From positions 62,001-126,000 of the forward strand of contig CAZWMT010000013.1 in assembly GCA_964635055.1 (NCBI GenBank): a stretch of 64,000 bases of DNA, given 5' to 3'. The notes beneath the pieces are model-generated. The model had not been told where the DNA came from. It saw only the letters and a list, made by a program, of their open reading frames with translations, and did not search any database. Positions within the stretch are counted from its first letter, which is position 1; every line of letters starts with the position of its first letter. The position numbers and the translations under genes were made by a program. Origin of the DNA: JAEUJM01 sp964635055 (GTDB lineage: Bacteria; Actinomycetota; Acidimicrobiia; Acidimicrobiales; DATDAH01). Positions 34,869 through 43,504 of the stretch are shown in pieces.

Positions 34869-36257
34869 CGACAACAAGCCGCTTGGGGCCCCCAGCCGCT
34901 CCCGCAGCCACTCGAAGCGTGGCTGCCCGCGGAGGGCCTCGAGATCCGTGTCGGTCGTCAACTTGTCGATCGCACGGTAGCGGTGCCCGAGGAACGACCG
35001 CTCCAGCCAGTCGATGGCGCCATCGACGTCGCCGAGCCGCGCGTGGCAGCACCCGATGTTGAAGGCCACACGAGCCGGCAGGTAGTCGGTCGCCAGGATC
35101 CGGGTGCCGAAGCTCGCGGCCTCCTCGAACATCCGAGCGTGGTACAGCAGCGTCATGAACCGGTGACGCATCGTGATGGCTGCCGGGCCCTTCGCCGCGA
35201 GCAGGCGGTCCCCGATCTCGCCCATGACCCCCGACGCGGCCAAGTCGCGCAGGAAGGCCGGTGACGGCGCCGGCACCCGCGGATCGAGCAGCGCCCGTGC
35301 CGTCAGCTCGGCACGGGCGTGTGTGGGCTCGTCACCGAGGGCGCACCGGAGCGGGTCGTTGCGGCGGAGCAGCGCCGGTCTCTGCGTGACCATGGCTCGA
35401 GCGGTGACCGTGTCCCCGCGGGTGAGTGCGATCCACACCAGGTACTGCGCCGCGTAGGTACGGAGCCCCTTGGTGGCCCGGAGGTGGATCACGTGCGCGC
35501 AGCACTCCTCCGCCGCGCCGAGGTCGTCCTCCCCCATGCGGCGGTACGCCTCGTCCAGCTTCTCGATCGCGGTCCGGCTCTCGAAGGTGAACACGCCGAC
35601 GGCGTTGGCGCCACCCATCGCCGCGGCGCTGATGGCGAGCACCTCGCCGATCGTGTACTGCCCGATGCATCGAAGGACCGTCCACCAAGCGACCGCCGCT
35701 GCGACGATGGACACGAGGTGCGCGATCAGCATGCACCGTCGCTTGCCGACGAGTGCGTCGAGCACCTCGATCATGACCCGACCACCGTCCAACGGCACCA
35801 CGGGCAGCAGGCTGTACAGCGAGAGGTAGGCGTTGATCCACACCAGGAACGTCAGCCCGGCGACGACCGTGTCAGGCGGGGCGCTCCACACGCGGAGGAC
35901 GACCACCGCCGGCAGCCACAGGGCGACGAGTGCGGTGAGCGGCCCCGCGAGGTACACCCGCACCCCGGCGATGCCCCTCGGCATCTCGTCGAGTGGGATG
36001 GTCACGCCGCCCCCACCGTGGAGCACGACCCTCGAGTCCACCTGCGCGCGCCGGAGCGCCCGCACGTGACCGACCTCATGGACGAGCACCGAGACGATCA
36101 CGGCGGCGGCCGCGAGCCACAGGTAGCGGGTACCGCCGAGGAGCCCACCGATCACGACGGCAAGGCCGACGAACCCCAGTTGGACTCGTAAGGGGAAGGT
36201 GAGCCCCGGCACCTCGGCACCGGGGCCGAACCCGCCGCAGGTCGACATCCTCTCCAT
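34863..36257 (-). CDS. M50 site-2-type membrane metalloprotease with TPR-like tail (464 aa)
   Basis: Intramembrane protease family. Hydrophobic segments surround HEVGH (His60, Glu61, His64) and the second metal motif PLDGGR (Asp157). The region between them, LHGGGGVTIPLDEMPRG, IAGVRVYLAGPLTAL, is the conserved second S2P core. From about residue 225 the chain is soluble and alpha-helical (AIEKLDEAYRRMGEDDLGAAEECC, GCCHARLGDVDGAIDWLERS), resembling TPR units. It is paralogous to the next gene, 105 bp away. An in-frame ATG three codons in is an alternative start. Confidence 0.85.
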   Translation of the reverse strand: MERMSTCGGFGPGAEVPGLTFPLRVQLGFVGLAVVIGGLLGGTRYLWLAAAAVIVSVLVHEVGHVRALRRAQVDSRVVLHGGGGVTIPLDEMPRGIAGVRVYLAGPLTALVALWLPAVVVLRVWSAPPDTVVAGLTFLVWINAYLSLYSLLPVVPLDGGRVMIEVLDALVGKRRCMLIAHLVSIVAAAVAWWTVLRCIGQYTIGEVLAISAAAMGGANAVGVFTFESRTAIEKLDEAYRRMGEDDLGAAEECCAHVIHLRATKGLRTYAAQYLVWIALTRGDTVTARAMVTQRPALLRRNDPLRCALGDEPTHARAELTARALLDPRVPAPSPAFLRDLAASGVMGEIGDRLLAAKGPAAITMRHRFMTLLYHARMFEEAASFGTRILATDYLPARVAFNIGCCHARLGDVDGAIDWLERSFLGHRYRAIDKLTTDTDLEALRGQPRFEWLRERLGAPSGLLSG

Positions 36258-36362
36258 TCGGCCGCAGCGGCCGGGACCATGAGCGAGAGGGCCCTGCGCC
36301 CGGCGCCCGCCTGCGCGTGGCCCCGACCGGCCCGGTCCACGACCGATCGAACCGATCCTCCG

Positions 36363-37532
36363 TCAGTTGGTGGGGCCGACCTCGGGGGGACCGAAGCGGG
36401 CGGCCTCGTCGAGACGTCCGGCGGCCACCAGGAGTCGGGCCATCGCACCTCGGGCCCGAGGCGCGGTGTCGGCCCGCGAGGCGAGCAGGCGGTCGATCAC
36501 CGTGTCGAGCAGGCCGTCACGGTCGAGCGCCCGGGCGTAGGCCGGCGGGGGCAGCAGCCCGCCGTCGCCCAACCACTCGTCGACCGTGGCGTTCACCCGT
36601 TCGGCCGGGTCGGTCTCGAGGAGCACGCACCGCAGGTGCCCGCTGGGCTCGTGATCGGGCGGCAGGCGACGCAGGGCCAGTCGGGCCGCGTCGTCCTCGC
36701 CGAGGGCCACGTGGGCCCAGCTGGCCACGTCGATGGCCACGGCCCGCAGGTCGGCGGGCTTGGCGCGCGGCACCGCCGCCCACGCCAACGCGAGGGCGGT
36801 GTCGGCATCGTCGTGCGCCAGCGCTACGTAGGCCCGCCGCACCTCCTCGGCCACCTCGCCGGTGCGTCGCTCCGACAGCGCCCGCCAGTTCGCGGCAAGG
36901 AAGAACAGGGCGAACATGCCGGCGAACACGAACCCGCTGCGCAGGGCCCACAGGCCCCCGGCCCCGGCCACGGCGATCGACACCACGCGCGCCGGCACCT
37001 CACCCTGCTCGCGGGTGACCGCGTCGAGCACCTCCTTGGTGACGTTGCCCCCGTCGAGGGGCAGGATCGGCAGCAGGTTCACGAACGACCAGGCCACGTT
37101 GACCCAGACCACCGAGAAGATCACCAGGTCGAGCACCTGGCTCGGGTCGTCCAGCGTCCGGCTGAGCCACACCGCGGGCACCCCGAGCAGGAACAGGCCC
37201 GACAAGGGGCCGGCGAGGTCGACCGCGATCCGCTTCGGGCGCGACGGGATCGATGCCGCGGGGATGGTGAGCCCGCCCATGCCGTGCAACACGATGCGCG
37301 ACGACACCCCGGACAGGCGCATCGCCACGGCGTGGCCGAGCTCGTGCACGAGCACCGACACCAGGACCACCCCCACCCAGATGGCGACCCCCTGCACCGT
37401 CCCCAGGCTGGAGCCGAGGAGCGCCGCTATCAGGAAGAAGCTCAGCTCGACGCGCACGGGCACGTCGCCGAGACGTAGGTGCACGGCCCAGCCGGTGGGC
37501 TCGGCCGCCGCCTCGGCATGGGATGCGGTCAT
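36363..37532 (-). CDS. M50 site-2-type membrane metalloprotease with helical tail (389 aa)
   Basis: Paralogue of the preceding-coordinate protein. HELGH (His63, Glu64, His67) and PLDGGN (Asp160) form the metal site; LHGMGGLTIPAASIPSRPK and LAGPLSGLFLLG match its neighbour. The soluble C-terminal half, rich in Ala and Leu (EEVRRAYVALAHDDADTALALAWAAV), resembles TPR-like helices. No PDZ domain is seen between the two motifs, which sets it apart from RseP. The two may arise from a tandem duplication. It is divergent from a KstR-boxed luciferase-like gene, so it may share that control region. Confidence 0.86.
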   Translation of the reverse strand: MTASHAEAAAEPTGWAVHLRLGDVPVRVELSFFLIAALLGSSLGTVQGVAIWVGVVLVSVLVHELGHAVAMRLSGVSSRIVLHGMGGLTIPAASIPSRPKRIAVDLAGPLSGLFLLGVPAVWLSRTLDDPSQVLDLVIFSVVWVNVAWSFVNLLPILPLDGGNVTKEVLDAVTREQGEVPARVVSIAVAGAGGLWALRSGFVFAGMFALFFLAANWRALSERRTGEVAEEVRRAYVALAHDDADTALALAWAAVPRAKPADLRAVAIDVASWAHVALGEDDAARLALRRLPPDHEPSGHLRCVLLETDPAERVNATVDEWLGDGGLLPPPAYARALDRDGLLDTVIDRLLASRADTAPRARGAMARLLVAAGRLDEAARFGPPEVGPTN

Positions 37533-37615
37533 GGCCGCCCACTCCTCGTGGTTCGTGGCACCGTCGTGGTCGGAGTGCTCGTGGTCCGTGGCGGCAGGGT
37601 CGCTTGACCGTGGGC

Positions 37616-37629
37616 GAGAACTCGTTCTA
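37616..37629. promoter_or_regulatory. KstR-like operator between M50 protease and LLM gene
   Basis: GAGAACTCGTTCTA fits TnnAACnnGTTnnA except for the first base (on the other strand TAGAACGAGTTCTC). It is 146 bp upstream of the LLM ATG and 83 bp upstream of the protease start. Confidence 0.7.
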
Positions 37630-37672
37630 GCCTATCGGTCGATATTGCAACCGGATGTTTGTGATTGCAAAC

Positions 37673-37686
37673 GCGATGCGCATCGC
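37673..37686. promoter_or_regulatory. 14-bp perfect palindrome GCGATGCGCATCGC upstream of the LLM gene
   Basis: Also nearby are two ATTGCAA half-sites at about 37644 and 37664. They could bind a second regulator for the LLM promoter. Nothing identifies the protein. Confidence 0.4.
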
Positions 37687-37775
37687 GGGCACAGCGCTGT
37701 TCGCAGCTGTGCCGGGGTGCGCACCCGCCATCCGACCGACCCGATCCGACCCGATACCCGACCGAGGGGACCCTG

Positions 37776-38945
37776 ATGAAGCTGGACATGTTGTACGAGA
37801 TCGACTGCCCGAAGCCGTGGGACGCCGGCGACCACCCGTACGGCCAGCGGGCCGCCGAGCAGAAGTCGTACCGAGAGGCCATCGAGCAGATCAAGCTGGC
37901 CGACACCCTCGGGTACAACACCGTCTGGGTCGTCGAGCACCACTTCCGCGAGGGCCGCTCGCACTGCCCCGCCTCCGAGGTGCTGCTGGGCGGGCTCTCC
38001 ACCGTCACCGAGAACATCAAGATGGGCTTCGGCGTCACCCTCACGCCGTTCGGCTTCATCAACCCCGCCCGCATCGCCGAGAAGGTGGCCACGGTCGACA
38101 TCTTGTCGAACGGCCGGGTCGAATGGGGGACGGGCCGCTCCACCCCCATGGAGCAGACCGCGTTCGGCGTCGACCGCGAGCAGAGCCGCAGCGACTGGCG
38201 AGAGGCCATCGAGATCGTCTGCGGCATGTGGCGCGAGGAGTACTTCGAGTACGAGAGCGAGCGCTTCTCGTTCCCCCGTCGCATGGTCACCCCCAAGCCG
38301 GTGCAGGACCCGCACCCGCCGGTGTGGATGGCCGCCACCTCCGCCGAGTCGGCCGCCGTCGCCGGCTCGCTGGGCCTGGGGCTGCTCTCGTTCACGATCA
38401 TGCAGCCCATCGAGCTGATGGCGAAGGCCATCGAGAACTACCGCACCGCCCAGGTGAACAACACGCCCCTGACCAAGGTGGTCAACAACCGGGTCGCGGC
38501 CTACACGCTGGTCCACTGCGAGGACGAGGCCAACTTCGAGAAGAACCGGGTCTGGGAGTCGGTGGCCTGGTGGTACCAGAACCTGGCCCAGTTCACCATC
38601 GACTGGGAGTTCCCCCTCACCCCGCAGGAGGAAGTGGACCGCATCTTCCCGCTCATGAAGCCGCTGAAGGAGGGCAAGGTCCCCGTCGACGCCTTCAACA
38701 ACGGCGACATGATCGTGATCGGCGACGCCGAGAAGTGCTTCGAGAAGATGCGCCACTACGCCGACCTCGGCTGCGACTCGCTCATCTGCTACTCGCAGTT
38801 CGGCTACCTGCCGCACGAGTCGATCATGGCGACCATCGAGACCATCGGGAAGGAAGTCCTCCCCGAGATCGAGGCCTACGTGCCGCCGGACGACTCCCCC
38901 GCCGCCAAGTTCAAGGCCATCTCCGAGGGCCGGGTCGCGAGCTAA
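37776..38945 (+). CDS. LLM-class flavin/F420 oxidoreductase (389 aa)
   Basis: Luciferase-like monooxygenase fold, long form. Motifs: LGYNTVWVVEHHFREGR, FGVTLTPFGFINPARIAEKVATVD, LSNGRVEWGTGRSTPMEQ, and PKPVQDPHPPVWMAATSAESA. The HFREGRSHCPASEVLLGG region resembles FMN- or F420-linked alkanal monooxygenases. A GAGGGG Shine-Dalgarno stands about 7 nt before the ATG. It shares residues and layout with the LLM protein at 60534-61667, and both have KstR-like boxes, so they are candidates for an oxidation step on a steroid-like CoA or free intermediate. A SGNH hydrolase gene follows at once. Confidence 0.86.
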   Translation: MKLDMLYEIDCPKPWDAGDHPYGQRAAEQKSYREAIEQIKLADTLGYNTVWVVEHHFREGRSHCPASEVLLGGLSTVTENIKMGFGVTLTPFGFINPARIAEKVATVDILSNGRVEWGTGRSTPMEQTAFGVDREQSRSDWREAIEIVCGMWREEYFEYESERFSFPRRMVTPKPVQDPHPPVWMAATSAESAAVAGSLGLGLLSFTIMQPIELMAKAIENYRTAQVNNTPLTKVVNNRVAAYTLVHCEDEANFEKNRVWESVAWWYQNLAQFTIDWEFPLTPQEEVDRIFPLMKPLKEGKVPVDAFNNGDMIVIGDAEKCFEKMRHYADLGCDSLICYSQFGYLPHESIMATIETIGKEVLPEIEAYVPPDDSPAAKFKAISEGRVAS

Positions 38946-38953
38946 CCGGCCTC

Positions 38954-39970
38954 ATGAGCACAGACGGGCGCCCCGAGCAGCCCGAGCCGTACCTGCGGGG
39001 CGCCCCCTTCCCCCCGGGAGGGGGCGTCCCGTATCCACGGGCCAAACCAGAACTGCCCATGCTGCGCCTGCCGATGGACACCTGGACGATGGCGTCGGTA
39101 CCCGCCGGCGTCCGCCTGGAGTTCTCGGGTGACGCGGCGGCGGTCGAGGTCGACTACCGCACCGCCCAGGAGCCCTTCGGCTACCTGGGTGGCGGCGAGG
39201 GCGGCGAGTTCACCCTGTGGCGCGACGGCGACCTGGTGGCCACCGAGGCGGCGGCGGTCGGTGAGGGCACGGTGCGCCTGCCGGGCACCGAGGGGTCGGA
39301 ACGGGCCATCGTCCACCTGCCCGAGCGCATGCTGCCGACCGTGACCGCCATCCGGGCCGCCGGCGCCGGGTCGATCCAGCCGGCCGCGGCCCAGCCCCGC
39401 TGGGTGGCCTACGGCGACTCGATCACCGAGGGCTGGACGGTGTCGACGCCAGGGCGGTCGTGGCCGAGCGTGATCGGCCGGCGCTACGGCATCGACGTGC
39501 AGAACATGGGCTACTCGGGCTCGGCGCGCGGCGAGATCCCCAGCGCGGAGGAGATCGCCGGCCTTCCCGCCGACGTCATCACCATCGCCCATGGCACCAA
39601 CTGCTGGACCCGCATCCCCTTCAGCACCGGGATGTTCCGCGAGGGGCTCGTCGCCTTTCTCGACATCGTCCGCCAGGGCCACCCCGACACGCCGATCGTC
39701 GCGGTCAGCCCCATCACCCGCCCCGACGCCGAGACCACGCCGAACCGGCTGGGCGCGAGCCTCGTGGACCTCCGGGCGGTGTTCGAGCAGGTGGTGGGCG
39801 ACCGCATCGCCGCCGGCGACGGGCACCTCACCCTCGTGGAGGGCCTGCCCATCGTCGATCCGTCGTTGCTCGACGACGGCATCCACCCCGGCGACGCCGG
39901 CCACCAGGCCATGGCCGACGCCATCGGCCCCGCCGTCGCCGCCGCCCTCGGCCTGCCCCCCGCCGCCTGA
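38954..39970 (+). CDS. SGNH/GDSL hydrolase with N-terminal jelly-roll-like domain
   Basis: 338 aa, no signal peptide. Residues about 45-135 form a beta-rich domain (VRLEFSGDAAAVEVDYRTA, TLWRDGDLVA) seen in front of some GDSL esterases. The SGNH domain has AYGDSITEG (Ser156), GYSGSARGE, AHGTNCW for block III, and DDGIHPGDAGHQ with the catalytic Asp-His pair. Ester hydrolysis is expected. It starts 8 bp after the LLM stop, so the two are probably cotranscribed under the KstR-like box, which suggests a role in the same pathway. Confidence 0.85.
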   Translation: MSTDGRPEQPEPYLRGAPFPPGGGVPYPRAKPELPMLRLPMDTWTMASVPAGVRLEFSGDAAAVEVDYRTAQEPFGYLGGGEGGEFTLWRDGDLVATEAAAVGEGTVRLPGTEGSERAIVHLPERMLPTVTAIRAAGAGSIQPAAAQPRWVAYGDSITEGWTVSTPGRSWPSVIGRRYGIDVQNMGYSGSARGEIPSAEEIAGLPADVITIAHGTNCWTRIPFSTGMFREGLVAFLDIVRQGHPDTPIVAVSPITRPDAETTPNRLGASLVDLRAVFEQVVGDRIAAGDGHLTLVEGLPIVDPSLLDDGIHPGDAGHQAMADAIGPAVAAALGLPPAA

Positions 39971-39997
39971 CATGGCGCGGCCGGCGCCGGTGGCGGG

Positions 39998-40055
39998 GAA
40001 CGATCGTTCTGGTGGCTGGATCGTGACGCTGGCAACACGATCGAGCCACCGGAAC
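39998..40055. promoter_or_regulatory. Large inverted repeat and palindrome upstream of the IclR gene
   Basis: GTTCTGGTGGCTGGATCGTG (40006-40025) and CACGATCGAGCCACCGGAAC (40036-40055) pair over 18 of 20 positions with a 10-nt loop. GAACGATCGTTC (39998-40009) is a perfect 12-bp palindrome. It could end the LLM/SGNH transcript or be the IclR autoregulatory site. Confidence 0.55.
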
Positions 40056-40084
40056 GGTGGTTTCGGGACGAGAGGTCACTGAGC

Positions 40085-40978
40085 GTGGCGCGGCCGGCAC
40101 CGGCGGTGGAGCGCACCACCGCCATCCTGGACTTCCTCGCGGCGCACCCGTCCCAGCCGTGGAGCCTGTCCGAGCTGGCCCGGCGCCTGGACCTGAACAA
40201 GGCCACGGCCCACGCGGTGCTCACCGCACTCACCGACGCCGGGTACCTGGTGCGCCACCCCCTCCGCAAGGACTACGCCCTCGGTCCGGCGCTCATCGGC
40301 GTGGGGCGAGCCGCGCTCGAGCAGTACCCGGTGGTCGACTTCGCCCGGCCGGAGATGCGCCGCCTCGCCGACGACCTGGGCCTCGAGTGCCTCGCCACCG
40401 CCTCGGTGGACGGCGACATGGTGGTGCTCGAGCGGGCCGGGACACCGCGGCCGCTCGCCGTGAGCGTGGCCGTCGGGCAGCGGGTTCCCATCGTGCCCCC
40501 CTTCGGCACCGCGTTCGTGGCGTGGGACGACCCCGACGCCGTGGCCCGGTGGCTGGGACGGGCCGGGCCCTCGGCCACCGACGACGACCGCACCCGGTTC
40601 GTGGACGCGCTCGCGGCGGTGAGGGAACGGGGCTACTCCGTCACCCTCGAGGCGGACACCCATGCCCGCCTGGGCCGAGCCCTCGCCGGAGCGGCGGGAA
40701 CGCCGGCACGCTCACGCCGCCGTGACGTGGGTGAGCTGGTCGACCAGCTCGGCCACGAGGACTACCTGCTGATCGACCTCGAGCCCGAGCGGTCGTACCG
40801 GGTGAACCACATCGCTGCGCCGGTGTTCGACGCCGACGGCCGGGTGGCCATCCTGCTGGCCCTGCTCGGCTACGGGGGCGCGCTCACCGGCACCGAGGTG
40901 ACGGTGCTCGCCGACCGCCTGATGCAGGCGGCGGCCACCGTGACCGCGTCGGTCCACGGTCGCCGGCCCGCCGCCTGA
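40085..40978 (+). CDS. IclR-family transcriptional regulator
   Basis: 297 aa from a GTG. N-terminal winged helix-turn-helix: ERTTAILDFLAAHPSQPWSLSELARRLDL and NKATAHAVLTALTDAGYLVRHP. The C-terminal effector domain has LADDLGLECLATASVDG and the usual VNHIAAPVFDADGRVAILLALLGYG. IclR proteins bind aromatic or organic acids and often act next to their own target genes; the neighbours (SGNH hydrolase, SnoaL-like protein, hydrolase, SDR) are the likely targets. A palindrome lies just upstream. Confidence 0.88.
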   Translation: MARPAPAVERTTAILDFLAAHPSQPWSLSELARRLDLNKATAHAVLTALTDAGYLVRHPLRKDYALGPALIGVGRAALEQYPVVDFARPEMRRLADDLGLECLATASVDGDMVVLERAGTPRPLAVSVAVGQRVPIVPPFGTAFVAWDDPDAVARWLGRAGPSATDDDRTRFVDALAAVRERGYSVTLEADTHARLGRALAGAAGTPARSRRRDVGELVDQLGHEDYLLIDLEPERSYRVNHIAAPVFDADGRVAILLALLGYGGALTGTEVTVLADRLMQAAATVTASVHGRRPAA

Positions 40979-41029
40979 GCGTGCCGAGTCCGGCTGGGCC
41001 GGGCCGCCGACGTGGGCCAGAGTGGGGCG

Positions 41030-41551
41030 ATGAGCCCGTTCACCCATGACCAGTTGAGCACGCACGAGGAGATCCGCCGGCTGGCGCTGCGCTACGCGCT
41101 CGCCATCGACCGGCGCGACCTGGACCTGCTGGTGTCGCTCTACGTCGAGGACGTGTGGGTGGGCAAGGCCGGCACAGGGCGGGACGTGCTGCGCAAGGAC
41201 TTCGGTGACGGCCTGAAGCGCATCGGCGTGTCGATGCTGTTCGTGGGCAACCACCTCATCGAGCTCGACCCCGACGAGCCCGACAAGGCCACGGGCACCG
41301 TCTACTGCCGGGCCCGCATCCAGGCCACGCCAGGCAGTCCCGACATGGTCGAGCACGCGATCCAGTACAGCGACTGGTACGAGCGTCGGGACGGCACCTG
41401 GTACTTCACCCGCCGCAAGCACGAGCTGTTCTGGGGCGTCGTCCTCGCCGAGCGGCCCCTCACCCAGGAACCGGCCAACTGGCCCGAGCACCAGACCGGC
41501 GTCGGCACCATCCCCTACCGCCACGACACCTGGCAGCGGTTCTGGGCCTGA
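41030..41551 (+). CDS. SnoaL/NTF2-like protein (173 aa)
   Basis: Single alpha+beta cone domain of the SnoaL-like group. The N-terminus has THEEIRRLALRYALAIDRRDLDLLVSLYVEDVWVGK, the typical helix-strand opening, and the body ends in YSDWYERRDGTWYFTRRKHELFWG. Related proteins include hydroxysteroid isomerase-like and ring-hydroxylating-enzyme-type small subunits, so it may be an isomerase or dehydratase for a cyclic compound. No catalytic pair can be assigned from sequence alone. ATG chosen at MSPFTHDQ. Confidence 0.8.
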   Translation: MSPFTHDQLSTHEEIRRLALRYALAIDRRDLDLLVSLYVEDVWVGKAGTGRDVLRKDFGDGLKRIGVSMLFVGNHLIELDPDEPDKATGTVYCRARIQATPGSPDMVEHAIQYSDWYERRDGTWYFTRRKHELFWGVVLAERPLTQEPANWPEHQTGVGTIPYRHDTWQRFWA

Positions 41552-41653
41552 GGACGGTCAGATCACCACGTCATCCGCGTGGGCGGCGAGTGACCGTGGA
41601 TCGCCGAGGTCGCCCGTGACGACGACCGTGCTCATACGGCCTGGTCGCGGCCT

Positions 41654-42598
41654 CTAGTCGCGCTGTGCCCGTTCGATGAAGCTGGCGAGATGCTCGGCCA
41701 GCGCGAGCGGTTGGTCGCCCTGGATGCTGTGGCCGGCGTCGGGGACGACGATCACCTCGGCGTCGGGCTTGCGCCGCTGCAGCTCCTCGACGTCCTCGTC
41801 ACCCACCACGCCGGAGTTGCCGCCCCGCAGCAGCAGGAGGGGCCGGTCGACGGCGTCGACCGCCTCCCAGAGGGTGGTGAAGTCGGCCAGCCGGCTGGTG
41901 TCGTCAGCGCCGGCGGCCTTCCAGTCACGCACGGCGTCGTAGCGCCACGACCACGTGCCGTCGGGGTTCTCCTTGGCGTTGTGCAGCACGCCTCGGCGCA
42001 GTGAGGACTCGGACCGGGTGGGGTTGTGCTCGATGGTGCGGGCCAGGATCTCGTCGAAGCTGGCAAACGTCTCGGGCCCGCTGATGAAGGTGACGATGGG
42101 CTCGGCCTTGGCGTGATCGGTCCCCGGGGTGACATCGACGATGGCCAGCCGCTCGACCAGGAAGGGGTGGGTCGCGGTGAGGCACAGCGCGGTGAGGCCA
42201 CCGAGCGACATGCCGACCACGAGCTGGGCCCGGGGGGCGAGGGCGCCGACCACCTTGGCCAGGTCGGCGGCCAGCATCGGCGGCCAGTAGGCCCGGTCGT
42301 CGCGCCAGTCCGAGTGGCCGTGCCCGGGCAGGTCGACCGCGACCAACGGGCGATCGAGGGCCAGCGCCACCGTGTCCCAGGTGTGCGCGTTCTGCGCGCC
42401 GCCGTGCACCAGCACGATCTCGGGCTCGCCCTCGCCCCACACCAGGGCGCTCACCCTTCGTCCGGCGGCGTCGACCTCCACGAAGACCCGCTCGACGGCC
42501 ACCTCACGGGGGTGGGGCAGGCCCACCTCGGCGGCGTTCTCGTGCAGCATCCCGAACTCCGGGTACCCCGGATCGTACGCAGCCCCCGTATCACCCAT
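41654..42598 (-). CDS. Alpha/beta hydrolase (314 aa)
   Basis: Classic alpha/beta hydrolase fold. IVLVHGGAQNAHTWDTV is the oxyanion strand-loop, VVGMSLGGLTA holds the nucleophile elbow (GMSLGG), and VVPDAGHSIQGDQP the catalytic His. LLLLRGGNSGVV precedes it. It resembles C-C hydrolases and epoxide hydrolases in layout. The next minus-strand gene upstream is an SDR, 10 bp away, so the two are one operon. A role in the same catabolic block is likely, but the substrate is open. Confidence 0.87.
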   Translation of the reverse strand: MGDTGAAYDPGYPEFGMLHENAAEVGLPHPREVAVERVFVEVDAAGRRVSALVWGEGEPEIVLVHGGAQNAHTWDTVALALDRPLVAVDLPGHGHSDWRDDRAYWPPMLAADLAKVVGALAPRAQLVVGMSLGGLTALCLTATHPFLVERLAIVDVTPGTDHAKAEPIVTFISGPETFASFDEILARTIEHNPTRSESSLRRGVLHNAKENPDGTWSWRYDAVRDWKAAGADDTSRLADFTTLWEAVDAVDRPLLLLRGGNSGVVGDEDVEELQRRKPDAEVIVVPDAGHSIQGDQPLALAEHLASFIERAQRD

Positions 42599-42608
42599 GA
42601 ACCGCCTC

Positions 42609-43472
42609 CTACCCCTCGTCCGCCACGACGCCGCGGAGGCCGTCGGCCCCGAACAGGGGCTCGAAGAAAGCCCGGAAGTCCGGGCCTCGGCGGAGGCTGT
42701 GGCCGCCGTCCACCTGCAGCACCTGCCCGGTCACCCACGTCGAGTCCGGCCCGGCGAAGAACAGCACCGCGCCGGCGCAGTCCTCCACCGTCCCGACCCG
42801 GGAGATCGGCATCTGGGACAGGTAGTCGTCGAGCACGGGGCTGCCGGCGGTGACCGCGCCCATCAGCTCGGTGTCGACGATGCCGGGCGCGATGGCGTTC
42901 ACCCGCACGTTCGACGCCCCCAGCTCGTCGGCGGCCATGGCCACCAACTGCTCGATGCCCGCCTTGGACGGACCGTAGGCGCCGAACCAGCGGTGGCTGA
43001 GCGAGCCGGCGATGGACGAGATGGCGATGAACGACCCGCCGCCGCCCCGCACCATCACCGGGGCGGCGTGCTTCAGGGTGAGGAAGGTGCCGGTGAGGTT
43101 GAGGTCGACGGTCTGACGCCACAGGTCCACGTCGACGAGGTGCAACGGGCCGGCGGTCAACGAGCCCCCCGCCGAGGTGACGACGATGTCGAGCCCGCCC
43201 GTCGGCTCGCACGCCTTGGCCACTGCCGCGGCCACCTGGGACTCGTCGGTCACGTCGCAGGCGATGGACGCCACCGTCGCGCCCTCGGCGGCCACCGCAC
43301 GGATCTGCTCGGCCGCACCGGCGAGGCGCTCCTCGCTGCGGCCGCAGATGGTGACGTGGGCGCCCTCGGCGGCGAAGCGCGCTGCGCATCCGAGGCCGAT
43401 GCCGCTGCCCCCGCCCGTGACGAGCGCCGCGTCCCCTGCGATTCCCGACGATCCATCCACGCTGTTGGTCAC
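42609..43472 (-). CDS. Short-chain dehydrogenase/reductase (287 aa)
   Basis: SDR with cofactor motif TGGGSGIG near residue 19, ICGRSEERL (NADP-favouring Arg after beta-2), TSAGG in place of NNAG, and the catalytic segment ISSIAG with YGPSKAG. The C-terminus has an extension after the core (RRGPDFRAFFEPLFGADG). Starts with GTG. It is coupled with the hydrolase downstream. A steroid or acyl-CoA reductase role is possible but not shown. Confidence 0.87.
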   Translation of the reverse strand: MTNSVDGSSGIAGDAALVTGGGSGIGLGCAARFAAEGAHVTICGRSEERLAGAAEQIRAVAAEGATVASIACDVTDESQVAAAVAKACEPTGGLDIVVTSAGGSLTAGPLHLVDVDLWRQTVDLNLTGTFLTLKHAAPVMVRGGGGSFIAISSIAGSLSHRWFGAYGPSKAGIEQLVAMAADELGASNVRVNAIAPGIVDTELMGAVTAGSPVLDDYLSQMPISRVGTVEDCAGAVLFFAGPDSTWVTGQVLQVDGGHSLRRGPDFRAFFEPLFGADGLRGVVADEG

Positions 43473-43504
43473 CCGGCCACGTTAGAGCGGCTAGACAGCA
43501 GGCC

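Noticed and set aside
37644..37670. Two ATTGCAA direct repeats near the LLM promoter
   Set aside because: Only two 7-bp half-sites; frequency not assessable here. Mentioned with the nearby palindrome but not listed as a separate operator.
41558..41635. 25-codon minus-strand ORF beginning MSTVVVTGDLGDPRSLAAHA
   Set aside because: It resembles a Rossmann-type N-terminus but is too short, has no clear ribosome binding site and could be a chance or decayed fragment; not annotated.
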